Of a stretch of 64,000 bases of DNA, positions 44,289-52,769 are shown one piece after another. The DNA lies in the NCBI GenBank assembly GCA_002386525.1, contig DGIS01000025.1, positions 670,086-734,085 of the forward strand. The letters run 5' to 3'. The notes under the pieces were generated by a model. The model had not been told where the DNA came from and ran no database searches. It worked only from the letters and a program-made list of their open reading frames with translations. This DNA is from Sphingobacterium sp. UBA4616 (GTDB taxonomy: Bacteria > Bacteroidota > Bacteroidia > Sphingobacteriales > Sphingobacteriaceae). The position numbers and the translations under genes are program-made. Every line of letters begins with the position of its first letter. The stretch's first letter is position 1.

Positions 44289-44633
44289 ATCTTATGAGTT
44301 TAAATTTTAAACCATTCGAAGATTGAACAGTACAAAATAAAGAATGGTTGTGTTGGGATAAATTTTGGGTAAAAATCGGTCGCTTGTGGTACTATTACTG
44401 TCTATTTAAGTAGCTATATAAAAACTACTTAATCTAACAATGCCTTTCGTATCATAATTGACCTAAATCTATGTAAGTTATACCTTGGAAGTGATCAAGC
44501 TGTCTACAAATCTCAAGACTCTCTAATATTCTTTAAGCAGTTTTGGGTTGGACATAATGTTGGATAATTAAATATCGTTCGATAAAACTGATTTTGAAAA
44601 TCTTACATTATTAAGGATAACATACGAGCTGTA
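44289..44633. other. Intergenic region, no gene seen
   Basis: AT-rich. One short hairpin (TAAGTAG ... CTACTTA, 44405-44429) is visible. No start-bearing frame, RNA gene or clear promoter was recognised; promoter elements of the small lipoprotein gene must lie at its left end. Confidence 0.5.
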
Positions 44634-46151
44634 TTAAATATGTACGTCGATTTTAGAAAGACCTTTGGTAGCCGGCCCATTTAACATGTTGCCATTGACA
44701 TCAAACCTGGATCCGTGGCACGGACAGTCCCACGTATGCTCTGAAGGATTCCACGCTACCGTACAACCCATATGTGGACACACTGAATTTAAACAAAATA
44801 ATGTACCCTCCTTATCCCTATAGGCTGCCAATGTCTTGTTTTCAAAACGGACAACTTTCCCACCATCTTTGGGAATGTCATCTAGCTCTTTTATTGTCTC
44901 TGGTGAAAGCTTGTCCATAACGAAGTGCTTAACCGCATTCAACCCTTCGTCGACCACACTTTTAACACTTGCAATAGGTTTTACGCGGGCGGGGGACATT
45001 AATTTAGATAAAGGAGTTTCCTTACCTTCAATTAAATCTGGAATGATCAGAGCGGCCATTGAACCGAAGGTCATCCCATTACCACCATACCCTGTGGAAA
45101 TATAAACATTTGATTCATCTGGCATTCTCCCGATATAAGGTAAGCCATCTGCTGACACATAATACTGTGATGACCATTGAGCAACCAATTCTTCATAATC
45201 GAAATGCTCATCGGCCCATTCCTTCAGCTCATCAAAATGCTTCTCCGTATCCTTTTCATCTCCAGTTTTGTGGTCAAACCCACCAACAATCAAATACTGC
45301 ACGTCCCCAGCCTGGTGATACCTAAAGTAGTGATAAGGATCATACAAATCAGCAGCTTGTCCGGATTCAGATGACCCCTGGGAAAGTTTCAGCACCACAA
45401 CATAGCTTCGGTAAGGTGCTAATAGAAAATTAAATCTATTCTTTCCTGGTGGTGTATGCGTTGCCCAAACCAAATTCTTGGCAGTAAAGATTCTTTTATC
45501 ACTTGTCTTTATGGTAATTCTATTTTCATCATTGTCATAATCCTCGATAGTCTGATTGGTGAGGATGGCACCACCTTTATTGATATAGGCAGACAATAAT
45601 CCGTCGATATATTTAATTGGATGAAATTGGGCTTGTCCCTCAATGCGAATCGCTTTTTTAAAAGGAACGTTAAAGGGGATCGAATTTACCTGAGATGTCT
45701 TCAATCCAATTTGTTGATGTGCTGCATAAATTTGATCAAGTTGCTCGTTTTGTCCTTCCTCTGCGCTGAACAAAAAAAAATCGCATACAGAAAAATCGCA
45801 GCCGATCCGATTTCTGATGATATTATTTCTGATGTAATCTACGGTATCAAATGTACTGAGAAGCAGCTGTTGCGCTGCTGTTTCTCCAAAATTATCGATA
45901 ATCTCATTATAGGAAGCATCGTAAAAATTATTGATATGTGCAGTAGTTCCGCCCGTAGTACCGAATCCGGGATTTTCCTTGTCTAAAAGCAGGCACTTAA
46001 AACCCCGATCTTGTAATTCCTTCGCTAAAGTAACGCCCGTAATTCCTGCTCCAACGATAATGGTGTCAAATGTTAGATCGATGAAGTCCGATGAAACACT
46101 GGGAGATTCAGCGCTTTGCCAAAAACTTCTATTGATTCCGTCTCGTGTCAT
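44634..46151 (-). CDS. FAD-dependent oxidoreductase with C-terminal Rieske domain
   Basis: A 505-residue protein. The DAO-type FAD domain has FDTIIVGAGITGVTLAKELQDRG (GxGxxG), LLLDKENPGFGTTGGTTAH and late block PYIGRMPDESNVYISTGYGGNG. The carboxy end is a Rieske [2Fe-2S] domain: CPHMGCTVAWN and DCPCHGSRFDVNG. Such GlpD/DadA-like Rieske fusions are common in Bacteroidota and Bacillus stress regions; the substrate is unknown. It is divergent from an SDR gene. Confidence 0.93.
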   Translation of the reverse strand: MTRDGINRSFWQSAESPSVSSDFIDLTFDTIIVGAGITGVTLAKELQDRGFKCLLLDKENPGFGTTGGTTAHINNFYDASYNEIIDNFGETAAQQLLLSTFDTVDYIRNNIIRNRIGCDFSVCDFFLFSAEEGQNEQLDQIYAAHQQIGLKTSQVNSIPFNVPFKKAIRIEGQAQFHPIKYIDGLLSAYINKGGAILTNQTIEDYDNDENRITIKTSDKRIFTAKNLVWATHTPPGKNRFNFLLAPYRSYVVVLKLSQGSSESGQAADLYDPYHYFRYHQAGDVQYLIVGGFDHKTGDEKDTEKHFDELKEWADEHFDYEELVAQWSSQYYVSADGLPYIGRMPDESNVYISTGYGGNGMTFGSMAALIIPDLIEGKETPLSKLMSPARVKPIASVKSVVDEGLNAVKHFVMDKLSPETIKELDDIPKDGGKVVRFENKTLAAYRDKEGTLFCLNSVCPHMGCTVAWNPSEHTWDCPCHGSRFDVNGNMLNGPATKGLSKIDVHI

Positions 46152-46374
46152 AATACTTTTGATTAATCTGAAGGCGGGATGTCTTATATCAAGCCCCAGA
46201 GGTGTATAACTATGATAGATTATTGTTAGGGATGAACCATTCTATGGAGGAATCGTTTTGTCGGTAAATACGTAAAAAGGCGAACAAATACGCCTTAAAA
46301 AGCTGTGACAAACGAATTTAGATGAGCAAACGTTCCCTGAATGCGGTTGAGAATAAATAGTCACTAATTATAAA

Positions 46375-47151
46375 ATGATGATAAAAGAACAAACAAATCA
46401 TGAAAATTCTGTCCTGCCAGAATGGATAAAGAATAAAAATATAATGATTACCGGTGGTACGACAGGCATTGGACGTGCAACGGCATTATTACTCGCATCG
46501 ATGGGAAATCACGTTCTGATATGCGGTCATCACCAACGGCAGTTGGAGGACACACTGGAAGATTTTAATAAAATTACATGTGCTGGCTCGCTAAACGGTA
46601 TTGTTGTGGATTTGGCTACAGAAGATGGAATAAAGGTTCTCTTTCAGGAGTTTGACCGTATGTATGATCAGTTGGACGTATTGATAAATAATGCCGCCAT
46701 CGCTTATCAATCGGTTGACGAAGGAACCTATTTAGACCAGGCTTATTTATTACGTATCAATATTCTTGCCTATCTGAGCTGTTCACAGGCTGCGTTGTCG
46801 AGGATGGTTCCCCACGGATCAGGACACATCCTTAATGTAGGATCCATGAGTGCAGATGTCCGCGAGGCACAGAGCTCTGTTTATGTCTGTTCAAAAGGCG
46901 GCATTCAGGCATTTACCGAATCTTTACGCAAAGAAGTTAATCCGAAGGGTATACAGGTTTCCCTTATTGAACCCGGATCGGTCGGAACCGATATGCAGCC
47001 TTATCCGCCCGAAGAGCAGCGTGAAAAAATCGGAGCTATGGAAATGTTATATGCCGAAGACATAGCTCGATCTATCGCCTTTATCGTATCACAGCCACTC
47101 CGCTGTTCGGTCGTCGGTATGCAAGTTAAACCATTGTTACAAATTATCTGA
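46375..47151 (+). CDS. Short-chain dehydrogenase/reductase (classical SDR)
   Basis: A 258-residue SDR. Rossmann motif MITGGTTGIGRATALL, NNAA within LDVLINNAAIAYQS, catalytic Ser in LNVGSMSADV and YxxxK in VYVCSKGGIQAF, then the usual EPGSVGTDMQPYP. DltE-like subfamily. It probably reduces or oxidises a small alcohol or keto compound with NAD(P). Divergent from the Rieske-FAD gene, 223 bp apart; a small hairpin (46277-46296) sits between them. Confidence 0.92.
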   Translation: MMIKEQTNHENSVLPEWIKNKNIMITGGTTGIGRATALLLASMGNHVLICGHHQRQLEDTLEDFNKITCAGSLNGIVVDLATEDGIKVLFQEFDRMYDQLDVLINNAAIAYQSVDEGTYLDQAYLLRINILAYLSCSQAALSRMVPHGSGHILNVGSMSADVREAQSSVYVCSKGGIQAFTESLRKEVNPKGIQVSLIEPGSVGTDMQPYPPEEQREKIGAMEMLYAEDIARSIAFIVSQPLRCSVVGMQVKPLLQII

Positions 47152-47263
47152 GTAGTGGTAAAATTTTTGAAAACTCAAATTCGGTCAATTTACGTGTTGT
47201 TCAATTCATCTTTTATGAAGTGTTTAGTTCAATACTTAAATGATACTTTTTGCATAGCAAACG

Positions 47264-47935
47264 CTAACCTTTGCCCGTCTCTGTATGTGCAGCGTCTACT
47301 GGTTTTGATTCCGGCGATCCTTTTTGACGAAGAAAGATCGTCAATATGACAATAGATGCAACGGATAAGAATTCGCTTTGCCAGTTTTGAAAAGTCTCAA
47401 ACCAAAACTGCGGCTCTGCGATAAAATCGATTAAACTTTTTTCAGCTTTGCCACGAAGGGAATCTTGAAGATTAGCATCTTTAAAACTACCGTACAAATG
47501 ACCGGCCCAACTCAAAATAAATAGGATTATAAAAGCAATTGAAAGAGAATGTTGGTACAGCGCTAAACGCCAACCACCTTTCTTTACTGGACCAGGTGCC
47601 CCTTCACGTTCCGGATCGGGGATTCGATCGACTTGTTCAGGTTTTTCTGGATCTTTTGATTCTGCTGATCCCACTTGTCGAAGTGAAATCGTAAGCATCA
47701 CATAAAGTGCCATCTGTAAAAATTCACTCTGGAAATTTTCACATGTTGCTGAGAAAAAATGCCCAGTTCCCAAATAAGCAAAAAATTCAATTGCTTGGCC
47801 TCCCAATTCTTTTAACTCGTCGTTATGCTCTCTCCATCCGAAAAAAGCTTGGGCTCCGAACGCTAAAAAAAATAATGTAATAAAAACGATGGAAAGGCTG
47901 TTCTTGTAGAAAAAACTCTGTTTTTTATTCTTCAT
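47264..47935 (-). CDS. DUF6766-family membrane protein with internal duplication
   Basis: A 223-residue protein made of two similar halves: SLSIVFITLFFLAFGAQAF ... NFQSEFLQMALYVMLTISLRQ and SLSIAFIILFILSWAGHLY ... NWQSEFLSVASIVILTIFLRQ. Each half has two membrane segments around the NxQSEFL motif, joined by a Pro/Glu-rich linker (DPEKPEQVDRIPDPEREG). DUF6766 proteins are uncharacterised; genes of this type occur with stress-related genes such as its neighbours here. Confidence 0.8.
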   Translation of the reverse strand: MKNKKQSFFYKNSLSIVFITLFFLAFGAQAFFGWREHNDELKELGGQAIEFFAYLGTGHFFSATCENFQSEFLQMALYVMLTISLRQVGSAESKDPEKPEQVDRIPDPEREGAPGPVKKGGWRLALYQHSLSIAFIILFILSWAGHLYGSFKDANLQDSLRGKAEKSLIDFIAEPQFWFETFQNWQSEFLSVASIVILTIFLRQKGSPESKPVDAAHTETGKG

Positions 47936-48269
47936 AACTGTAGTTTAAGGACTGAGTAATATCGTTTTGATTATCTTCTCACAATCCCTGATGTTTTGTT
48001 TAGATGCATCTATTATTTACTATGCCATGCAAAATGGTTATCATCACATAAACAACAGCAAATTCATAAAGGTTTGAATTATTGGGAATAGTTATGGTCG
48101 TCCAGTTTAGTATGCTAATTCGATTACTTCGTTTAAAAACCAGAGCTAAGATGAGTGGTCTTTCGCAACGTATTGTATAAAAATTTCATACTGCATGGCA
48201 ATCCAAACTTCCTATTTTATCGTAAATGATCATATAAAACTTTTAAATCACATGTAAAAAATAAAGATC
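47936..48269. other. Intergenic region between divergent genes, no gene seen
   Basis: Holds the promoters of the DUF6766 (minus) and fasciclin (plus) genes, but no full TTG-N19-TAnnTTTG match was recognised. No RNA gene or repeat seen. Confidence 0.45.
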
Positions 48270-48836
48270 ATGAAAATTAAATCAATCTTATGGGCAGCTG
48301 CCACTGCAGCAACATTATTGGGAAGCACTTACATGAGCCAAGCTCAAACAAAGAAAAAAACTGTTATGGTGGGTGGTGCACCGATGTATCCTTCCAAAAA
48401 CATTATTGAGAATGCAGTCAATTCTAAAGATCATACGACTTTAGTTGCTGCAGTAAAAGCTGCTGGGCTTGTGGAAACCTTACAGGGGCCTGGTCCTTTT
48501 ACGGTTTTGGCTCCTACCAATGACGCTTTTGATAAAGTACCCAAAGAGGCTCTAAATAATTTAATGAAGCCCGAAAACAGGGCGCAATTAACTTCAATAT
48601 TGACTTATCACGTGATTCCTGGGAAATGGAGCGCTCCGCAAATCGTTCAAGCAATTAAGGATGGCAAAGGAACCTATTTAACCAAATCAGTGCAAGGTGG
48701 CGACCTTACTTTTTGGATGAAAGGGAAAGACGTTTATGTAAAAGACGCAAAAGGTAATAGCGCAAAAGTAACGGTTGCTGACGTCAATCAATCGAATGGG
48801 GTAATCCATGTGATAGATGCTGTATTGATGCCTTAA
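48270..48836 (+). CDS. Fasciclin (FAS1) domain secreted protein
   Basis: A 188-residue protein with signal peptide (ILWAAATAATLLGSTYMSQAQ) and one FAS1 domain: NIIENAVNSKDHTTLVAAVKAAGL, GPFTVLAPTNDAFDKVP, LTSILTYHVIPGKW and NGVIHVIDAVLMP. FAS1 proteins mediate adhesion or envelope interactions. Single-domain periplasmic FAS1 proteins are common in this phylum, often stress-induced. Confidence 0.95.
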   Translation: MKIKSILWAAATAATLLGSTYMSQAQTKKKTVMVGGAPMYPSKNIIENAVNSKDHTTLVAAVKAAGLVETLQGPGPFTVLAPTNDAFDKVPKEALNNLMKPENRAQLTSILTYHVIPGKWSAPQIVQAIKDGKGTYLTKSVQGGDLTFWMKGKDVYVKDAKGNSAKVTVADVNQSNGVIHVIDAVLMP

Positions 48837-48947
48837 ATAGGATGTGCACAGTAGTGTAGGGTAAACGAAGAGGAGGAGCAACGGTATCATTGTTCCTTCT
48901 ATTCGTATACATCATTCGATGTTTACAATTTAGTTAAATTATTGGCG

Positions 48948-49517
48948 CTATTCATCGTGATTAGAGTACCAATAGATGTTTTGAAGATTATGTTTACTTG
49001 TTTTTGTAAAGTGCAGCTCTGTTTGTACTGATTTTAGAAATTTCTTCAGATTTCTACCTTTAATCTCATCATACTTTGTTTTATACTCGACATCGTTTAA
49101 ATAAATATCTTTCCCATTCGTGAAGCATAGCCTAAAATAAATTTTTGACGTTTTTAATGCAGGTGCTTCGGTTTCATAGTTGTAAGCATAAAATCCGTAA
49201 ATATTATTTTTCAAGTACTTCTGCGGAGCATCATTTCCTTTTTGTATATACATAAAATCTCCTTCAAACCAGATTGTCATACGTACGGACAGCGCTTTTA
49301 AAATGCTATAACATGTACCTAAATAGATGAGCATGAAAAACATCATGATCGAAAGATGGAATATTGCCTTAAAAAATATATAGTATAATAAACTATAGCA
49401 TACCAAACATGGAATAATAATGAAAAGGCTCCAACTTGTGGGATAAGGTAAAACCTGTTTGAACGTAAATACATTACTTTTAGCCATCACTAAAGATACA
49501 ATATATTTTTTTTCCAT
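48948..49517 (-). CDS. Hypothetical membrane protein (189 aa)
   Basis: Two adjacent membrane segments (SLFIIIPCLVCYSLLYYIFF and IFHLSIMMFFMLIYLGTCYSI) followed by a cytoplasmic beta-rich domain of PH-like character (MTIWFEGDFMYIQKGND, IYGFYAYNYETEAP, IYFRLCFTNGKDIYLND). The start could be ATG 49517 or the later ATG at 49487 (MAKSNVF). No family recognised. Confidence 0.65.
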   Translation of the reverse strand: MEKKYIVSLVMAKSNVFTFKQVLPYPTSWSLFIIIPCLVCYSLLYYIFFKAIFHLSIMMFFMLIYLGTCYSILKALSVRMTIWFEGDFMYIQKGNDAPQKYLKNNIYGFYAYNYETEAPALKTSKIYFRLCFTNGKDIYLNDVEYKTKYDEIKGRNLKKFLKSVQTELHFTKTSKHNLQNIYWYSNHDE

Positions 49518-49595
49518 TCATCTGCATCTATATACAACCTATTTTTCAGAAAAATAAACATCATAATAATCATTAGCTTACTTCATAAAAGCGGA

Positions 49596-50750
49596 TTATC
49601 CAAAGATCCATTTTGATGCCCGGGGAATCATTTTATAAAAACAAGCGACAAAGCCCCAGGAGATAAAGAAAACAATAGCTGCAGTGACAGGGATCTTTAA
49701 CGATATCGGAATCGCAAGTATGTTAGCCAGCCAATAACCAAAACCTACAACAAAATAATGTATCAGATAAATTCCAAAACCGCATTTTGTAATATTTGAA
49801 AACACCTCTCTCCATTTAGATGATTTCACCTTAAACGTTCGAACAAACAAAAAAATGGCTAATGTCATCATTAATACCTGTGGCGAACAATATAAGAAAA
49901 ACAGTTCGATCTGTTCCTCACTGGAGTTCGGATTGGCTACCATCCATTTAAAACCACTAAATGTGATTCCATACCCAATACCAAATAAGGGTATACTAAC
50001 TAAAAGCGTTTTGCGAAAGGACCATACTTTGAAACGATGTGTCAATATATACCCAAGCAGTAAATACCCATTAAATCCAGCAAAATAATAAAATGTACCA
50101 AAACTATTCCAAGCACTAAGACCAAATAGTTCCTTCGAATAAAATGAGTAGGCATACGGCAAAAAAAGCGTGCATAACCAAATTACAAAGAACACTTTTC
50201 GCTGCCCTGGCGTTGACTTCTCTACCCACGCAGAGAAGAAGGGCATATAAAGGTATAGGCCTATCAGCATATAGATATACCACATAGGTACGGTGTAAAC
50301 ATTGAACTTAATCGGAATTAAGGAAATTTGAACGAGCGCACTCATAAAAGTTTGGGCGGCGTCTTTCGGCGCATAGGCAAATACTTCTGATATGATCGTC
50401 GAGGGAAGACCGAGTACACCCGTAATCCAAGGAAAGAGGTTATACAATACAGACCACAATAAAAAAGGAACAGCGATCCGCAGAAGACGCTTTCTGTAAA
50501 ATTCGCCAATGTTCATTTTGACTGGAAGCAACAACAGCCCAGTAATCATAACAAAGATAGGCACACAGGCACGGAGCAGTGAGCCGTATATAGCTCCCCA
50601 ATAGTTAAAATCCGGGTTTGATCGCGCTTCGGGCGACACATTAAACGGATCGGAACAGTGAATGGCAATCACCATGATTATAGCGATAAAACGCAATACA
50701 TCAACCCAGACAATTCTTTGCTGATCAAAATTAGAAAAAGAGGTTTGCAT
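49596..50750 (-). CDS. Acyltransferase 3 family membrane protein
   Basis: A 384-residue protein with about ten membrane segments: RIVWVDVLRFIAIIMVIAIHCSDPF (the family His), RACVPIFVMITGLLLLP, FYRKRLLRIAVPFLLWSVLYN. These enzymes O-acylate sugars of lipopolysaccharide, peptidoglycan or exopolysaccharide. ATG 50750 is chosen because the TTG at 50777 lies inside the promoter. The nearest upstream gene is Crp/Fnr. Confidence 0.9.
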   Translation of the reverse strand: MQTSFSNFDQQRIVWVDVLRFIAIIMVIAIHCSDPFNVSPEARSNPDFNYWGAIYGSLLRACVPIFVMITGLLLLPVKMNIGEFYRKRLLRIAVPFLLWSVLYNLFPWITGVLGLPSTIISEVFAYAPKDAAQTFMSALVQISLIPIKFNVYTVPMWYIYMLIGLYLYMPFFSAWVEKSTPGQRKVFFVIWLCTLFLPYAYSFYSKELFGLSAWNSFGTFYYFAGFNGYLLLGYILTHRFKVWSFRKTLLVSIPLFGIGYGITFSGFKWMVANPNSSEEQIELFFLYCSPQVLMMTLAIFLFVRTFKVKSSKWREVFSNITKCGFGIYLIHYFVVGFGYWLANILAIPISLKIPVTAAIVFFISWGFVACFYKMIPRASKWIFG

Positions 50751-50774
50751 GCTCAACGTAATTTGGTTAAGATG

Positions 50775-50802
50775 CAAAAGTAGACAATCTGATTTTGAAC
50801 AA
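50775..50802 (-). promoter_or_regulatory. Promoter of the acyltransferase gene
   Basis: On the minus strand, TTG (50800-50802), 17 bp, TACTTTTG (50775-50782); spacing is 2 bp shorter than usual. It lies 25 bp before the ATG at 50750 and settles the start choice. Confidence 0.55.
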
Positions 50803-50828
50803 TTTTTAAGTAGTTAAAGAAATTGATG

Positions 50829-51392
50829 CTATTTACGCAAAGCGCAAAGTGTTACATGCGATATGCCGAGATAGGAAGCTATATAGCCTAGATTTACCCT
50901 TTGGATTAATTTAGCGTGATTTGCCATAAAATCTTCGTAGCGTTTTTCGGCCGACAGATAAAATCGGTTGATTAACCTACGCTCCATCTCCACAAAGGCT
51001 CTTTGATGCACATACCGCATCCAGTTAGCAATATCAATATGACTACGACAGAGCACTTCCAATTGATCAATTGGCATAAAATATAACAACGAATCCTCGA
51101 GAACCTGAACTGTTTCACTCTCATAACCGGGCACAGGTCCGTGAAAACTATTTGTTGAATAAAGGAGATCCCCTTCTTTGCTAAACCAAGATGTAACTTC
51201 TTTTCCATCGCGTACTGTGTATGCCCGAGAAATTCCGTTCTCAACAAAATAAATATTTCTATCAATTCTATCTGGCTTTATCAGTATGGTCTTTTTTGAC
51301 ACACTCCGTTCTTTTAAACCGCTAAGCAATATTGCTAAAGACTCATCTCTTATGTCAAAATGCTTACGTATAGATGCTATGATATTATCCAT
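50829..51392 (-). CDS. Crp/Fnr-family transcriptional regulator
   Basis: A 187-residue regulator. The cNMP-binding fold is seen in KKTILIKPDRIDRNIYFVENGISRAYTV and DLLYSTNSFHG. The carboxy HTH is short and ends GYIASYLGISHVTLCALRK, typical of Bacteroidota members that use a redox or other cue. No cAMP-binding signature (RxS) and no Fe-S cysteine cluster is evident. The neighbouring acyltransferase is a candidate target. Confidence 0.9.
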   Translation of the reverse strand: MDNIIASIRKHFDIRDESLAILLSGLKERSVSKKTILIKPDRIDRNIYFVENGISRAYTVRDGKEVTSWFSKEGDLLYSTNSFHGPVPGYESETVQVLEDSLLYFMPIDQLEVLCRSHIDIANWMRYVHQRAFVEMERRLINRFYLSAEKRYEDFMANHAKLIQRVNLGYIASYLGISHVTLCALRK

Positions 51393-51570
51393 GGAAGGCT
51401 ATTTTCAATTCTTGGTAAACGACAAAGCTAAGGAAAAGCAATCTATAAAACCTTTTAAACTTTTGCACCTATAGTTTAACGAATAAGTGCATATCGCCAG
51501 ATTAAAATCCAGATAATTTATCAACTTTCCGAAAAGCTCGTTGCGAATGGATCGCTGTTATTATAAAAAA

Positions 51571-51888
51571 CTATGGTTTTATTTCCTTGTACATAGGCTG
51601 GAACTCTCGATGCCATTTTTCCAATTTATTATTCTTAAACCGAAACAAATAGAATTCATCATCAAAAGGAATATTTCTATAGGAAATCACTTCTATGGTA
51701 TCCTTATAGCTAACTTCTTTTTGCGATATTGAATAGGATGCACCCAAAATAGTAACAACCTGCGATTTAGACATCCCCAGTTCAAGTTGCTCCATCTTTG
51801 ATTTCCTCATTGTGGCAATTCGGGTACCTGAACAAGCAGATAAAAATATCGTTAAAAGAGTTAAAATGGTTATAAAATTTCTATTCAT
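51571..51888 (-). CDS. Small lipoprotein, SmpA/OmlA-like fold
   Basis: A 105-residue lipoprotein (signal ITILTLLTIFLSAC). The motif MEQLELGMSKSQVVTILG, then beta-strands ending FRFKNNKLEKWHREF, is the BamE/SmpA-like pattern (LxxGMxxxxVxxILG). In BamE this fold helps assemble outer-membrane proteins; here only the fold can be inferred. Divergent from the NadR-like AAA gene. Confidence 0.75.
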   Translation of the reverse strand: MNRNFITILTLLTIFLSACSGTRIATMRKSKMEQLELGMSKSQVVTILGASYSISQKEVSYKDTIEVISYRNIPFDDEFYLFRFKNNKLEKWHREFQPMYKEIKP

Positions 51889-51996
51889 ATTTCTAATATA
51901 AGAAATAAAATCGCTAGATTAACGGTTAAATACCTGAATATTATGACCATATCCTTCCAAAGCGTATAATATGAAAATAAAACTCCAATAGAAAAA

Positions 51997-52530
51997 ATGA
52001 ATCTATATATTATCACAGGTGGGCCTGGTGTTGGCAAAACAACATTGGTTGACTTTCTTAATAAAAAGGGCTTTTCAATTTTTCCTGAATCTGCTCGAGC
52101 CATCATTAAAGATCAAGTGAATAAAAATGGTGATGGCGTTCCTTGGAAAAACAAATACGTATATGCACAACTGATGTTTAAGGAATCGCTAGAGGCTTAT
52201 CATCAAATTTTCAATGTTAGTTGCAATAAAACGGTCTTTTTTGATCGTGGACTTGTGGATACATTATGCTACATGAAAATGGAAAATATACCTGTAACTG
52301 ATGACCAAATTAAGACTGTAAAGGATACAGTTTATAACAGAAAGGTTTTCATATTACCGCCATGGGCTGAAATTTATGAAACTGATATGGAGCGAAAGCA
52401 AAGCTGGGAAGAAGCCGTTAATACTTATTGCAAAATGAAAGATACTTATATCGATCTGGGATATGATGTAATCACAGTTCCAACTGGCTCTGTTGAGAGC
52501 AGATATAATTTTGTTTTAAATCACATATAA
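51997..52530 (+). CDS. AAA_28/NadR-like P-loop ATPase
   Basis: A 177-residue protein starting LYIITGGPGVGKTTLVDFL (Walker A), with FPESARAIIKDQ, a Walker B-like FFDRGLVDTLCYM and RKQSWEEAVNTYCKM. This matches the AAA_28 small kinase-like family often annotated as ATPase or NadR-like nucleoside kinase. Substrate unknown. It stands alone on the plus strand. Confidence 0.88.
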   Translation: MNLYIITGGPGVGKTTLVDFLNKKGFSIFPESARAIIKDQVNKNGDGVPWKNKYVYAQLMFKESLEAYHQIFNVSCNKTVFFDRGLVDTLCYMKMENIPVTDDQIKTVKDTVYNRKVFILPPWAEIYETDMERKQSWEEAVNTYCKMKDTYIDLGYDVITVPTGSVESRYNFVLNHI

Positions 52531-52702
52531 CTTATGTTAGGATGCTCTTGATGAACTAATTTACCAATAAAGCGTCACCTCATGTGGAAAAAATAGTATT
52601 ACCACTGCAGATTCCAAAAGATCAGCTTTCAACTTTTTGGTCTTTAGCTTTGAAATTCGCAAAGTTCCTATTTTAGCTGATCGTAAAATAGCGCTAATGA
52701 AT

Positions 52703-52733
52703 AAAAAAGGGGCCATCAAAATAGATGTGCCCC
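52703..52733 (-). terminator. Terminator of the M16 peptidase gene
   Basis: On the minus strand GGGGC ... GCCCC (52729-52733 and 52709-52713) with inner partial pairing, followed by a run of T (A run at 52703-52708 on the plus strand). It is 37 bp after the peptidase stop. Confidence 0.6.
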
Positions 52734-52769
52734 GATAAACTATAAACATTGAATATTTTTTTATTTGGA

